From the NCBI GenBank assembly GCA_014529385.2, contig CM043963.1, positions 74,009,912 through 74,073,911 of the forward strand: DNA of 64,000 bases. Reading direction: 5' to 3'. Positions within the stretch are counted from its first letter, which is position 1. Each line of letters begins with the position of its first letter. The position numbers were made by a program, and so were the translations under genes. Shown here in pieces: positions 25,301 through 38,600 of the stretch. The notes under the pieces are model-generated. The model saw only the letters and a program-made list of their open reading frames with translations. It did not search any database and had not been told where the DNA came from. This DNA comes from Adiantum capillus-veneris (lineage: Eukaryota > Streptophyta > Polypodiopsida > Polypodiales > Pteridaceae).

Positions 25301-28300
25301 CAAGAGGAGGGCAATTCCTGTTGTTCCCAGGCTGTATTCATCATGAACAACAGAGGCATCTTCAAATAATCCCATAAGGACAAGAAAAATTCCACAGAGA
25401 GGCCATCCCAACCAAGAGCCCTCCATCGACCCAAATCAAGCAAGCTGGCGTGCAATTTCGGCTCAAGGAAAACAGCCTCCAAGTCTTGAGCCTACCGCAT
25501 CGAGAGGATGGGAGTAACATGGGATAGAAACATGCGACGCGCGCGACAAGTAGCGCTCGTGGGAGAAGAAGGGGCCTCAAAAATCTTGCCATAATGAGAA
25601 TGTAAGGCGAGTGCTAGCTCTTGTAAAGTAGAGGTCCATTCCCCTGACGGTAATTTAACTCTTCGTATAGCTTGAGACTGCCTGGAGTGATGCAAATGCC
25701 GGAAAAATTGTTTAGAAGAACAGCCTTTATCTGCAAAAGCTTGTTGTCGAGCTCAAGTTTGCAATTTGGCCAATTTCCTCTCATCATTGTGCCGTAACAC
25801 AACGCGAGCAGAAAACAACTCAGTCGCTTGAGGGTCAGTAAGAGAAGAATGATTCGCCAAGTGCATTAGTCTGCTACAAGCATCCTTCGCCTGAGTAACC
25901 TGTTCCCTGCATTGTGACAAATAATCCCTGCCATAATCCTGGATAACACATTGAACACGCATAACAAAGCGGAACCAGGCTATGTCCATATCAACATACA
26001 TCTGGGAGATCAAAGGCGGGATAATATCCACAATCATAGCCCGAAAAGGCTCATGCTTGAGATAAGCATTATTGACATGCAATAGCCTCTTCTTGGGCAG
26101 GCGATCATTGGCATCAAAAGAGCCAAAACGAAGCTTCAAGCATACAGGAAAATGATCCGAAAGACACATAGCATAATCAATCTTCAACTCGCAAACAAAG
26201 TTATCATATTGTTGCATGTGGAAAAGATACCAGCGATCAAGCCGAGCGCGATACATAAATTGAGCATTATGTTGAAAAGTGAATCCTGGATCAGTAGCAT
26301 GCGATAGGGGCCACAAGTCAAGTCCATTACATGTCATCATAAATTGATCCCACGATTGCCGTTCCGTATGAAGCATGTGAGAATGCCCAGTAGTATTATC
26401 TGCATGGTTAGGTGCATTATTAAAGTCCCCACAAAGAAATACATTAGAACGCCAACAATAAGAGGAGATAGCGCTCCACAACCGTGCCCTATCTGCAGAA
26501 GCTGTGTATGCATATAAGCCTCCAAATTCAAAAACTTCTCCATTAACAATACATTGGATGACCATCCATCTCCCAACTGGGTCATTAAAAACCAAGGTCG
26601 GGAAGAGTTCGTGTCGAACAAGTATAAGCACACCAGAATAGCCGGCCGAGCCTGCATAAGCTATCCAGTAGCCTGCAAGGTAAGAGGTCTGTCCTGCAAA
26701 TTGATGCTGGTTATGCTCCTGAAGAACCACAATATCTGCTTGACATGTATGTACATAGTGCCACGTTAACCGCCACTTGTCGTGATTGCATAACCCACGC
26801 ACATTATAGGAGATGCACTTCAAAGAACTATGCATTCTGATATGGTATATACAGTGGGCGAGGAAATGAGAAAATGGGAAAAAACTCAAGTGCCGGTGCC
26901 CATCGACACATCCTCCCCGGCTGCAATCACCTGAGGAGGTGGGTCAAGACCTGGACTTGGAACATTGAAAGTAAAAGCACCTTGCGATGAAGAGGCTTCG
27001 CCTGTAACAACTTCCTTATAAGAACGGACCACCTTGTCCTAGGCTTCAGCCAAAGACGTGTTGTCATTACAAGGGAGCTTTTTTTGAGCAACATTCTTCA
27101 AAGGGGGCACATAATTACGAGAAGATGCTGAAATACGGGCTGTAGCAGCTTTAACGGGTTACTTGGGCAACATCCAAGCTTGGGATGTTGAAGCCAATTC
27201 TTTGCCTTTGTCTTTAATATTCGGAGAGGCAGAAAGTGAAGACAATTGGAGTTGTTTCCCCTTGCCTTTATTCACCCCTGCTGTAGAAGAGGAGGTTGAA
27301 ACACCTTTGGTTTGAACGTCAGCAGAAGATTTCGAATTTGAGTGGGGTTGAGGAGTAGGAACAGCAGAAGGTGGTGGTTGCAGGTTGGGTTCCGGACATT
27401 CAGACCGCATGTGGCCGAATTTGCCACATCGGAAACAAGAGTTTGCAAACTTGCCCGACTTAAGCTTAAATGGACGCTTGCCAACCACTGCATCCCCAGA
27501 ATCGATGGAAATACCTCCTGGTGTGGGGATATCTGTGTCCCACAGAATACAAAAACGGTTTGTATTTGCGTCCAGCTTCGGAGGGTAAATGACTTTGCCC
27601 AACTGAGCAGCAAGCAAAGGAAGAAAGTGACGCCAGGTGCGAGGAAAATCGACCACCTCAACCCAAACAGGACACTTGTGACGAATGAGACTTTGATAGT
27701 CCTTGGTGAGAGCCAAGGGCAGTACATGAGTCATCTGCGTATTGAAGAAAAGAGGAGACATTTCAAGCAAAGCGTCCCGAGCATCCATGTCGGCCAACAA
27801 GACTTCATAGAACCCGCGCGCGCCGAAGTAAACCCCTCGGACTGCTTGCCGTTTGAGCAGGAAATCAACCCATTGGCCTACATTCTTCCCGGGAAAAAAA
27901 GAATCACCGCGTTGAGCACATATTGAGCAACGGGATCCATAAGCTCCTGTATAGGAATGCGCACTTCCATGTCAGGAGCGGATCCTTCCCAGGCTTGGCA
28001 AGCATCCTCGAAATCCTCATGCAAACATTCTTTGATAAGGCTTGAAGCATCCATATCCGAAGATTCCATGGCCTTCCGGCGCTTGTATATACACTGCTCG
28101 GCCGAATCCATGTGAAACTCCCACACACACACAGACTTTTTTTTGAGTTTTTGGATATTTGACTGCTATAACACCGACAGACACACACAAGCTGGCTGTA
28201 CAGGAACCTGCTGCTTGAAAACTTTAATCAAACTGAAAAACCTAAAGATGTACAGAACCTGCGTCGGAAGCAAGCTGTCAAAGCAAAGCCTGAACTGCAG

Positions 28301-31300
28301 ATGCCGCAGAGTTGAGGGAGGCCGCAGGGAATTCTCTGGTGGGACACCGCGCGCACACCCAAGCTGCCAGTTCCGAGACCTTCACGCTTTGCTGTTCCAC
28401 TGTGAATCCCTAACTCGCTGCTGCTTGACTGTGAAACCCTATCTTGCTGTTGAAACCCTAACACTGCTGCCCGACTGTCAAGGCGCTGACACAGCAGGCG
28501 TCAACCCACACACACGCACGCGCGCGCACACACACACACATCTTAAAGAAAAATCAACAGCAAAGTAAAAACTAGACAAATATTCAAAATGAAATTTGCT
28601 TCACTTGTAATCCAAATCATAGAGTTGCAAAGCATTAAACCTCCAAGTATTGTGAGCAATCCACCACTAACTGTTGTGCCAGCACTGATGGGATGCCAGC
28701 CAATGCACCAAAGCTGAACATTCACCTAAGCCGTAAAACAAGGATATTTGTCTGGTCAAAAAAGGGTCCATTAACATTGAAGGGAGAATAAATGCAAGCT
28801 CAAGTTGGAAGAGACATGCTCTTATGTCATTATAAAGAAGAAATTTTACAGCAATCTTACATCTGCTTGTTGAATAAGATAGTGCTTGGCTGTCAGAGTC
28901 ATATCTGCACCCTCAAAATGGAGTGTTACAAGAGGGAAGGCATCATCAACACTACCAAAAAAGAAGCAAAACAGAAATTAGCTTTTTCACTGAACGGCTA
29001 TGATACACAAATTGGTACTTCTGTCGTGTTTGTAATTTGTAAACACTCCCAAAGCATCTCACTCAACTTCTGGAGGACACCTTGAATTTGCAACTATTAG
29101 TACTATCGATTTAAGAACTTGGCATGACTACACCTGTACAATTATGCTGAAGTTTTTAATTTCTCTAGGCACGCACATGAGCGCACACACATCTAACAAT
29201 AGTATCAAAAATCCAATAATCAGAAGTTGATCTCAAACCCAACATGTACAATTATGCTAAAGTTTCTAATTTCTCTAGGCACACACGCAGCGCGCGCACA
29301 CGCACACCCTAACAATGAGAGCCACACTTGTATCAAATAATCAGAAGTTGATCTCAAACCTGCCCGTGTAAATGAAGCATGGGGTTCCCTCAGACATTAG
29401 GCGAGCCCCAATGGGAGCTTCTTTGATTATCTGAACAAAAGGTTCAGAAGGCTCGTAATCTTTTGACAGCCAAAGAACATAAAGCCGTTTTTTTTTTTTT
29501 TAATGGAAAGAGCACCTACAGTATTAATAAAGGATGTGTAAACTGGTTCCATAAGGTATGCAAGTGTCGTCCCACTGTCAAAAATAGTTCCTTGTAGATC
29601 ACTAGTTTCATAAGCTGAAGAATCAGCAATCAATGGGCTGCCACCTACAGATATCCCTCTTAAGTTGACATTGTAATGTGGCCTGTAAACAAAGACAACA
29701 AAGAACTCTTACGAGTACATTTTGATTGACAAGAGAACAACAGTTGCATTATTGTTCATAGCTGCTGTGTAAAACACACAAACACACTTCTTTTAAGTGA
29801 TGCTGACATAAGACAAGGAAAAGCCCACCTCAAATATCAAGCTTGAATTAAAATCCCAGTTGACATAGGACACAATATACACCGGGAAATGTTAAAGTGG
29901 AGAACATCATGGAGTAGGAGGCACAGAGAGGGATGAGGAGGCCCACCCACCGTAAAAGGCAGGCCTTTGCAGAGGCCAAGGAGATGGGAATATATGACTT
30001 CTTTATGAGCATGGACATTCCTATCTCATGGCGGAGCTTCAGAGAGCCTCGGACAGTGACACCTATTGAGAAACCACAGGTCTGGCATGCATATGCAGAA
30101 AGCCTGTACGACCTATGGATGTAAATTGGAGCCATCAAGGGGTAGCCTCTACAGTTCCCTGCCATTCTCCATCATGTCTCAGGCAGACACCGCCACCTAA
30201 TTGAAGGGGAGTACCACCTAGCGGGGTTGCGGTGAGGACGCAATAGCTCTAAGAGCCATGGATCATGTAACCAACCAGAAAGTGTTACATGCCTAGCAAT
30301 GCTACTATAGAAAGAGGAGAAAGAGAGAAATAAACGAAATGAAATGGTCTTCAAAAGGCCAAAATGGCCTATGAGACCAAACTGTTACAAAATTGTGAAT
30401 CTGATACAATGTCTGGGTACAAGAGACTAGAACAAAAATACTACTACTACTAGAATCCATCCTCATCTGCACTCTGGATGTCGAGAGACTATGGCTCGAA
30501 TCCTTTGCTCTGTAGTCTCCGTCAATATTATGTAGCCCCTCTCCTAAATCGTGGCCGTCTAGATCTCCGTAGCTCCAGTGGTAGATGAGAGTGCCAGTAG
30601 TGGTCGAATGAGTGTGGGCGGAGCTTTGCAGTGATGGCTGCTCCTCAGGCTGTCCCATATCTAGTGAAAAGAAATCTGTAATCCGTCTCTGGGATTGTCT
30701 CTCTCTAGCTCTCCCCAGTAAAGTGTCTCTATGTTTGTGTAACTCAAGTAGATATAGCCCAAGACATCTCTGATCCTCATAACTCGTGACCCTAGAGAAA
30801 GGACCAAAACCCTCTCTGAATAAGCAGTGGAAACGGCCCCAAATCTCATAGTACACTGTCCAATGACATGTGTAATGTAGCTCTGTCTCTGGCTCTAGCT
30901 GGCATAAGCGGCATATCCTGTTGTCTGCTGGTATCCCTCTCAATCTACCAGTCTCAATCTCCAGCTGATGTGAGGATGTGCGTATCCGACTAATGGCACA
31001 CCGCAAACCATGAGACATGTGTGCTTCCATGTAGCTGGGTCGATTCACAAACCCATCTCCTGTGAGGTGGAGAAGATGCTCTCTATAGAAAGCCATCTTC
31101 GTGCCCAACTCCTATGGCGGCTCTATCCATGTCCTGGTATCCAGCTGGATCGGGTCCTAACGAATGAGTCTAGTAATCTCCACCCGTGTAAGAGACATCG
31201 AGGGTGCCTGAAGAGAGTACTAGAAAGAGGGCAGCCGATCCATGGTGAAGCCATGCATCTGAAACCATGATGTCATCCGTGCATACCAGCATGAAGTGTC

Positions 31301-34300
31301 CCCCTGAAGAGCTAATTGTCTGGAAGACTCAAGGGCCAGTCTAGAATATCTGTCTCTAGTAGTATCCCACAAGCTGTGCACAAAGGAGACTGATCTGGTA
31401 AGCGCCTCAATCTCCATAGGAGGAGCAGCTAGCTTTGCTCGAATGATAGCGTGGGGTACGGAGGCCTTGGCTCTGATCAGTCGAGAGATCATAGATACCA
31501 AGGGCCTCTACATACGTCTCCAACCATCTTGGCTTACAGAAGGTCTCCATACATGCACCACATACAACATAGCTGAGGCTACTAAAGTATCAAAGAGCCA
31601 TAACTTTGTCTGAGGTTCCTGGAACTGAATCTCAAAACACATCCTCTCCAAGCCTCCCAAGGCAGCATAAGCTCTAGTCAGTCTAATCTCTGCTGCTCTC
31701 CCCATAGAAAACCTCGGCCCAGTGAAGACAACCCCTAGGTAAGTGTATGCATTTGTATACTCTACAATCTCCATACCATAAGTCGGTGCTGATCTCCCGA
31801 TCCACTGTGGTGTGGTGTTAAATACCATAACCTTGGTTTTACCAAGGTTTACAAACAATCCACTATTCTCTGCAAAACTGTGTAATGCATCCAACTGTTG
31901 CTGCATATCCTCCGGTGAGTCAAAGATCAACACAATATCATCAGCATATAACAACAATGGGATCCACGTCCCTTCCAGCTAGGCACCTCTATCACCCTCT
32001 CCGTCAATGTAATCAAACACCTCATCAACATACATACCAAATAGAGTAGGAGACAATGGGCAACCCTGTTTCACCCCAATGGTGGAGTGAACTAAATCAG
32101 ATATCCCCTCTTGGGTGCGTACATGTCCCATCACTGATCTGTATAGAGCCATAATCCCCCAAATCAACACTATGGGCACCCCCATCTCCTGCAGTCTGCG
32201 CATCAATCAAGCTCTCGGCACCATGTCAAATGCTTTGCGGAAATCCACAAAGCTACAATAAGACCGTCTCCCATGTGCATATTGGCCCCACACATCAGGA
32301 GAAGTAATCACTGGGGGAGGGGAGTGCTCATGAAAGAATCGCCATGCCTCTCCTGATCTCTACTCAAGAACAGTTGATACAAGTCTCGCTCCATCTGGGC
32401 CAAATAAGCTCGTTTCTTCCGTCGCACAAGGCGCCGCGAAGCAATCCGAGACTGTAAGTGATGACTCCTAAAAGAAGATCTCTCTGGAGCTGGGCTCTCA
32501 TCTCTCTGCACTCTGCATCATACCAACTATTCTAGGGCATGCTCCCAGAATGTCGCCTCCGACCCGGCTGAGTGTGTGGGTATACCTCTGATGCTGCACC
32601 ATGCAGTGTCTCAGTCAGTAAAGTGGTACACTCCTCCACTGAGAGACCAGGACTAGCTGTGCATAGACGGCTATAGATCTCCTCTGTATAAACCGAGCTA
32701 GTCTCTGGTGTTTATGTATAACGGGTATGTGACCTGCCTCCTGATGTCTACGCTGTACTATACTAAAATGAAACGGACAATGTCAAACGAGTGTGATCCA
32801 TTGCTACACCCTCTGGTCTGCTGGCTCCCACTATGAAATCCTGAATACAAGGAATAAAGCTCCGATGTGCCATAACATAGTCCATTGTACTGGCCCCATA
32901 TCTATTTAGAAAGCATGTGAAACCGGCTGCTCCAGGAAATCATTGTAAGCCATCAAGTATGGCTAACCCATGTGTGGTCATCTCTGTGAGGTATCTCCCA
33001 TACTCCGTCTGCTCTCTATCATGTGAGCATCTGTCAAGCCCCAAGTCACCCACAGCCAACTCTCTAAGGATCTCATCTAAAGTGTCGTAGAAGACTGTCT
33101 GAGAGTTGCTAGTTCGGCGTTCAAGCATTGAAGTCCCCTAGGAGGATGATCTCACAATCCCTAGAAAACTCCCATATATTGATAGCCGTTTTTTCGGCTC
33201 TTTGTAATTGCCACAATGAGTTACCTCACCCTACCAAAATCACCCAAACACTGTGGCTATCCCTACCATTTCGCTGTACATAGGCGTGCGTGAGTCACGG
33301 GACTTTTCCCATATCTTCTTAAAAACCCTCAGCTAGCTAGTCACTAGGTAGGCTAGGTGAGCCAAAATAAAAAATAAAAAAAATAAAAAAATAAAAGTAT
33401 ATTATGGCCTCTTTGTGTGTAAATATTTCATTGTATATATGGCCTAAATATATGGATTTTTTATAATTATTTTGGTATTTTATTTAAATATTTCTACTTA
33501 GGTGTGTGTTTTATTAAACCTATGTACACCTTCTTTCATCCTCTTACACCATAATTTTATTTTTTGCCAATATGTACATACTCTAACCTCATATTTTTCC
33601 TTTATACAAATCACTCCCACATTTTCACCCTCACCTTCGTGAAAACAAAAAATTGATTTCTACTCATTGGTTACTTTTATTATATTATTTACTTGCATAC
33701 ATTTTTCTCTTTCACCCAAAATAATTCAAGGAGGGACCATATCATATGATTCCAATATCTTTCCATATCCATAACTCCTCCATATTTTTATTATTATTTT
33801 TACTCATTATTATAACACCATGTGCTCATTGAGCTAAAGTCCATGAATAGTCCATACACTAGTCCCACCATGTATATATTTCTTATTTCACCAATAATCC
33901 TCCTCCATGCATGGGTCAAGGGCAACTTGAATGCTTTGTATTATAATATGACAAAGGAGGGGCTCACTTTTGGATGCATTGTACAAATTCAACAAAGGAG
34001 GGGACCACTAAAAGACTTTTGCAGGCCTAAAAAACAGGCTTTTTGGTGAGAATTTTGACACCTATCTCCACTCCGAATTTGGAGCGGTGGTCAAAAGAGA
34101 AAATGTAGCCCACGCTCTGAATAATCACCCCAAATTTTTTCATGATTTTTGGAGCTACCAGCTGTGAGCTATGATTTTTTTAGTGGACCCCAGTTTTCCC
34201 ATGCTATGCAGCCACACTCTCTCTTCCACTTTATCATTTTCCTCTTTCACACACACTTCTCCACTCATCATCCCCATCTCTCTCACCACTCCTCTCTGCA

Positions 34301-35547
34301 CACTACTCACCTTCTCCTCAACCTTGAAGAATAAGAGAAACCATGGTGAACTCATACCTCCCACACACAATTCCATTCCAAAATTGACCACCTAGTCTCA
34401 TTTTTCCTCCTCCAAATTACCCATATCTATCAAAAAACCACAAAATTCAGCCTCTTCTCTTAAAAGACAGCATCATGGTGGTTGATTACTCAGCTTCAAT
34501 TACCTTGTCTCTCAAGGAAGGTCAAGAGTGGAGAAAAAATGTACCGTCAAAGCTAGTGGACCGTCAACAAGCGTCAAAATTGGCCCTACTCAAAACACTT
34601 GGAGCATCAACCTTGTAAGAAATCCACCTTTTCTTACCTCTTAAGAGTTTTTTCTTCCTTATTTGTATCCTACATGGATACTCCCATTGTAAATATTCAA
34701 TTCCATTTGTAAATTAATACTAACTCTACTAACACTAACCCACTATGAAAAGTCCTATCACCTCCATTTCTCTCCTCTCTCTTTCCCCACCAACTTCTTG
34801 ATAATTCCAAGCAAAAGAAATTAGATAAATTGCTGAAAATCTAACCCAACCATGGTTAGAGGAGTAACCCTAGCCTTCAAAATTGCTATAAAAGGAGGGT
34901 GTAGCTAGCATAAAAGGGGGAAGCCATAAGCAAGAGCACTATGCTATAGCTTGAGAAGCCAAGCTCAACCTCTCTAGAAGGAGCTCTTGAGTGGAAGCTC
35001 ATTGTCTTATGCATGTGCATGTGTTGTAATAGGGGATTAGCAAGGGAAATCTATGCCATTGTAAGAGAGAGAGTGATCATTCAATTGAGAGTAGGAAATC
35101 TATCATTTCTCCTACTAGTGTAAGCCCAACATTCGCTGAATCAAGGAGGGTGGATTTGGACTAATCTTGGATATTTTGTCTCCTTTCCAACGTGAAGTAA
35201 TGGACAACAATGATGCGTAAGTGTCTTGGTTTTTTTTAAGTTCTTGATAGCTTGTCTCTGGTGTTGTCATCAATCTAGCCATAAATCCCACATACTGTAA
35301 GAGGGCGACAGGGTGGAGAGGACTCCCCTGGCCTTAAGACAGTGATTGGGGTGGCTTTTCTAGTGATGTGTTGTGGTGAAATTTACGCAAGCTATGTTGA
35401 ACAAGTACTAATCTCACTTTGATTTGTCATGACAGATTTGTAAGAAGGTATTAATGCAACAAGCACCCCCTCCCCCTTTCTCTCTCTTTCGTAAATATAT
35501 AGTTATGTTTGCTTGATCATTGCCGATACGTTTCAAAGCAGCCCGAG

Positions 35548-35625
<78 letters not shown>

Positions 35626-38600
35626 TTTTAGTGTGTGAGAGTATTCCATTGGTGTTAGGGTTAGTGTAAATTCCTTGTTTGTTTGTGGGTTGCTCTAACG
35701 ATTCTCCTCTTTTGCGTCCTAGTTCGCTCTTAAACTAGGTGGTGCCCCTTGTGTAGTTGGGATTTGGCGGTGGGTTTGTTGTTTTGGTTTGTGTTGTGTT
35801 GTGCCCCAGCCCCATTGAGCAGCACGGGAGCCTTGAAGGGTGTCTAGAGGCCACTCTTCTTGTTGCCCGCCCCGGACCGCCTCAATATCATCATCTAGTA
35901 TAGAGAAAGGCGACTGTCCTCTGGGTGCAGCATATAATGACGTACTGGGGGGGCGGAAGTAACATATGGCAATGTATAGAAATCGGCATGTGTCAGCTCT
36001 CAGCCTCACCCACATGTATCTAGCATGATCATCTCTCCATACAATATGTAGTAGTGGCTGTAACTCCTCCCTAAATAGCACTGCTACTCCTCCTGAACCT
36101 CTACTCCCCTGCTCAGATCTCGCGACTGTCCTGTGGGCTGTCTCCCATCTGTATCCCACCACGTGTGGCATAAGTTGTCTAGGGGCCTGATGAGTCTCTA
36201 AGAAGAAAACAATGTCCCTCTCTGAAACTGTCCTCAAAGGCAGTAACGTCCAACCTCATAGATCCATTACAATTCCAAGTAGCCATCTTCAGTGTGGTCC
36301 CATAACTCTCACACCGTCATGTAGAGTGCCGCTCTACAATCACCACCCGACCATCTCTGTAAAAGGTCTTCTTTCCCTTCTCCCTTGCCGCCGTAATCTC
36401 TGGCATTACCTCTCTCATATGCGCAAGCTGTGAGAGAGTGAGATCATCACCGAGGAAAATACTTGTCTTCTTGAGAATAGGCCTCTTTTTCAGGAATTTC
36501 TTCTTCTCTCCCAAGGAGGGGAAGCGTAGTATGAGAGCTCTCTCTTTTGAAGATTCTCCCGGGCCACCACTCTTCTTGCCCACTCTCCATGCCTTTGTGT
36601 GTGAAGGCTTGTCTACCCACATCATGGATGTGAGGATTGTGACCTCTTTTTCCACATTGTTTATGTCCTTGAGGCCGGTTACCCTCACATGTAGAGCCCG
36701 TATCCTCCTCCTTTGTTCCTCTTCGAGGGTCATGTTAATAAGAGTGGGTGTACAAAGAGCTTCCTTACCTTTCCCTTTCTTGGTAACCTCGATCCATTTT
36801 TCGGCCGCTTCTACTTTCTTGTGTTGCAGAGATGACCGCGGCCCATGACTTCTTCTCCTCATCTTCCTTGATAACCCGTATTTCTTCTCTCATGGTATTC
36901 AATTCTTCCATCGTGGATGGCTGAATTTCGCCTTCTTCGAGATGTTCACCTTGGAGAGTTCGGATTGTGGCTTCTTGTAAAGCCGCTTGCTCTTCGACGC
37001 GAGAAATCCTTTCGCATAGGTTCCTTTTCTCCTCTTTCCATTCTCTCCATCTTTTAAAGAAAGGTTGCCTCCATCTCTTTCTTCCACTCCGATTTCAGCT
37101 ACTCTGCCGGTTCAGCCACTATCGCGCATACCCTCTACTTCGCAGCATCCGCCCAGCGCTACCTCACAGTTGGCTATGGAGATTGACATTCTGCCCCCAC
37201 TCACTGACACTGCAACATCATCACTCCCTGCCACCCACCCTCACCCATGGCACTCCATCCTCTCCCCCTCTACTATGCGCCCCGCCCCCACCACCCCCTC
37301 ATGCTCCTCAATTCTTCATAGCTTCACCGCTAGCAGCTTGCCAGTTTTCCAAAGCTGAGTACAGCGGTGATAGCACTTGTCCGTTATTGGTTCGGCTGTA
37401 CATTTTACGGAGTGCACAAAAGGCACGCTCTCTTCCTGGTAGTATGCAAAGTCCCATGCTCTACCTTTCGTTGGCATGGAGACATGGACAGAGGTTTCAA
37501 TGATGGATTTTGTTCTCAGCTACACCTTGCAACCTATCGAGACTTGGACAGGATGCATTCCATCATGCACTGCTACACACAGACTGGCACAGAGCATGGG
37601 AGCTAGACAATGGCTACATACAGAGAACTGCTATTGTTTACCACTAGTTCTATCTATGGATCATATTACCCCAATCCCTCGCACCATGCAAGCATGGTCG
37701 GAGTCGATAGCAGTCTCCATTCGGGTGCTCTTCTGACTACTTTGGTTCTTGGTTTACAATTGCTTGCTCCTTTGCCAAAGGACAGATCTACGACCAGTAC
37801 CACATGATGAGGATGCGCTCCTATTAGCTCTTGATCCACAGCTCCGACCATGGATCAAAAGAGCTCGGCACTAATCCTCGGTCTTGTGTAGCTCTTGACA
37901 CGGTTAATGTAGGTTTAACTTTATCATTGGTTGACCCATGGATTTACATATCGTCGATTGGAATGTCAATGGCTTGCATTACACTAGTATCAATGGTCCC
38001 AAACAGAATTTGCTTCATAGAGATTTGCGCTCTCCTGTAGATCAAGATGTGGATATGCTTCTTATGCAAGAGCACAAGTTATGTATAGATAGTTATCACA
38101 GACGTGGCAAGTTATTACCTGAGTATTCTCATACATTTTGGGAGCTTGTGATTGGACAGCAATATCCTAGCAGTGGTGCATCCATTTATGCGGGACCCTG
38201 TTGGCGCCATTGTGTATGTGACCATGGTACTTTGGTACATGGTAAAGCGATGTGGATTACTCTAGAGATTGATGATACCTTGGTTAGTGTGATGTACATC
38301 AATACCCCCACTTCAGCTCAAGAGAGAGCCAAGTTTGGGCATGGGTAGCAGATTGTAAACGTATTGCCTATTGTGGATTCGTGGGTTGTTGGCAGGGTGA
38401 TTTCAACAATGTAGATACCACTGAGGAGGACTGGCAAGCCATTCAACCCCATCTTCACCATATGTAGCACCGTGTGAGAGAGATGCTTGGGATAGATTCC
38501 TATTTTCACTTTCTAGCACAAATGCCTGGCATATTTCATCTATGGCTCGCACTCCACAGTCATTGCAGTTTTTGTGGGGTTTTAGAAGGTAGTCGAGTCA

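Larger units (their letters stand above)
22919..28505 (-). mobile_element. LINE-gamma1, full-length L1-type LINE, relatively intact
   Basis: 5' leader 28505-28112, ORF1 28111-27159, then ORF2 with endonuclease (26889-25753), reverse transcriptase (25482-24682), connection (24675-24286) and C-terminal zf-RVT-like region (24246-23032), a short 3' UTR and poly(A). The 5' side abuts CA/CG-rich repeat (28506-28540) and the 3' side (CA)n. Open frames are far longer than in the alpha elements, with only a handful of frame breaks, so this is the youngest LINE here. It lies in the 18.3 kb protease intron, in the same orientation as the gene. Confidence 0.92.
33180..35884. mobile_element. Solo LTR (2.7 kb) inserted in LINE-alpha3
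   Basis: Starts TGATAGCCG and ends GCCTCA (TG...CA). Flanked by ATAT on both sides (33176-33179 and 35885-35888). Removing the insert and one ATAT restores the endonuclease sequence found in LINE-alpha2 (CCCATATRTCATC). No coding frames of note and no second copy of its ends inside, so I read it as a solo LTR left by recombination between two LTRs. A CTATAAAAGG box at 34886 suggests transcription on the plus strand. A (CT)n run lies at 35550-35622. Confidence 0.8.
32580..36237 (-). pseudogene. LINE-alpha3 endonuclease, split by LTR insertion
   Basis: The right half (36237-35885) reads [13 protein letters not shown] (catalytic Glu), [35 protein letters not shown] and SPFSILDDD. The left half resumes at 33179 with the LLGDFNA strand (frame-shifted) and [20 protein letters not shown] (32940-33128), then the YVMAHRS/SDH region near 32800. 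The two halves join exactly across the inserted LTR. Confidence 0.85.
30328..37100 (-). mobile_element. LINE-alpha3, interrupted by a solo LTR (33180-35884)
   Basis: From the 5' side (right): ORF1 37087-36317, endonuclease 36237-35885, LTR insertion, endonuclease continued 33179-32580, linker 32511-32308, RT 32270-31900, thumb 31957-31508, C-terminus 31501-30464, tail 30400-30328. The tail ends in CATTT-like units followed by a pyrimidine-rich stretch (TTTCTCTCTTTCTCCTC). Relative to LINE-alpha2, about 450 bp between the linker (PDVWGQYA) and the RT YCSF block are deleted at about 32275. Many stops; not active. Confidence 0.9.

Noticed and set aside
28143-28568. 141-codon plus-strand frame near exon G
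   Set aside because: Antisense to the LINE-gamma1 5' leader and ending in CA-repeat translation.
29931-30130. Extra protease exon
   Set aside because: Plus strand, opposite to the gene, and matches the LINE-alpha linker.
33180-35884. Host gene or complete LTR element between the two endonuclease halves
   Set aside because: No coding blocks, and no second copy of the terminal sequence inside; the TG...CA ends and ATAT flanks fit a solo LTR better.
36438-36848. 136-codon plus-strand frame
   Set aside because: Antisense to LINE-alpha3 ORF1, whose sequence is conserved with LINE-alpha2.
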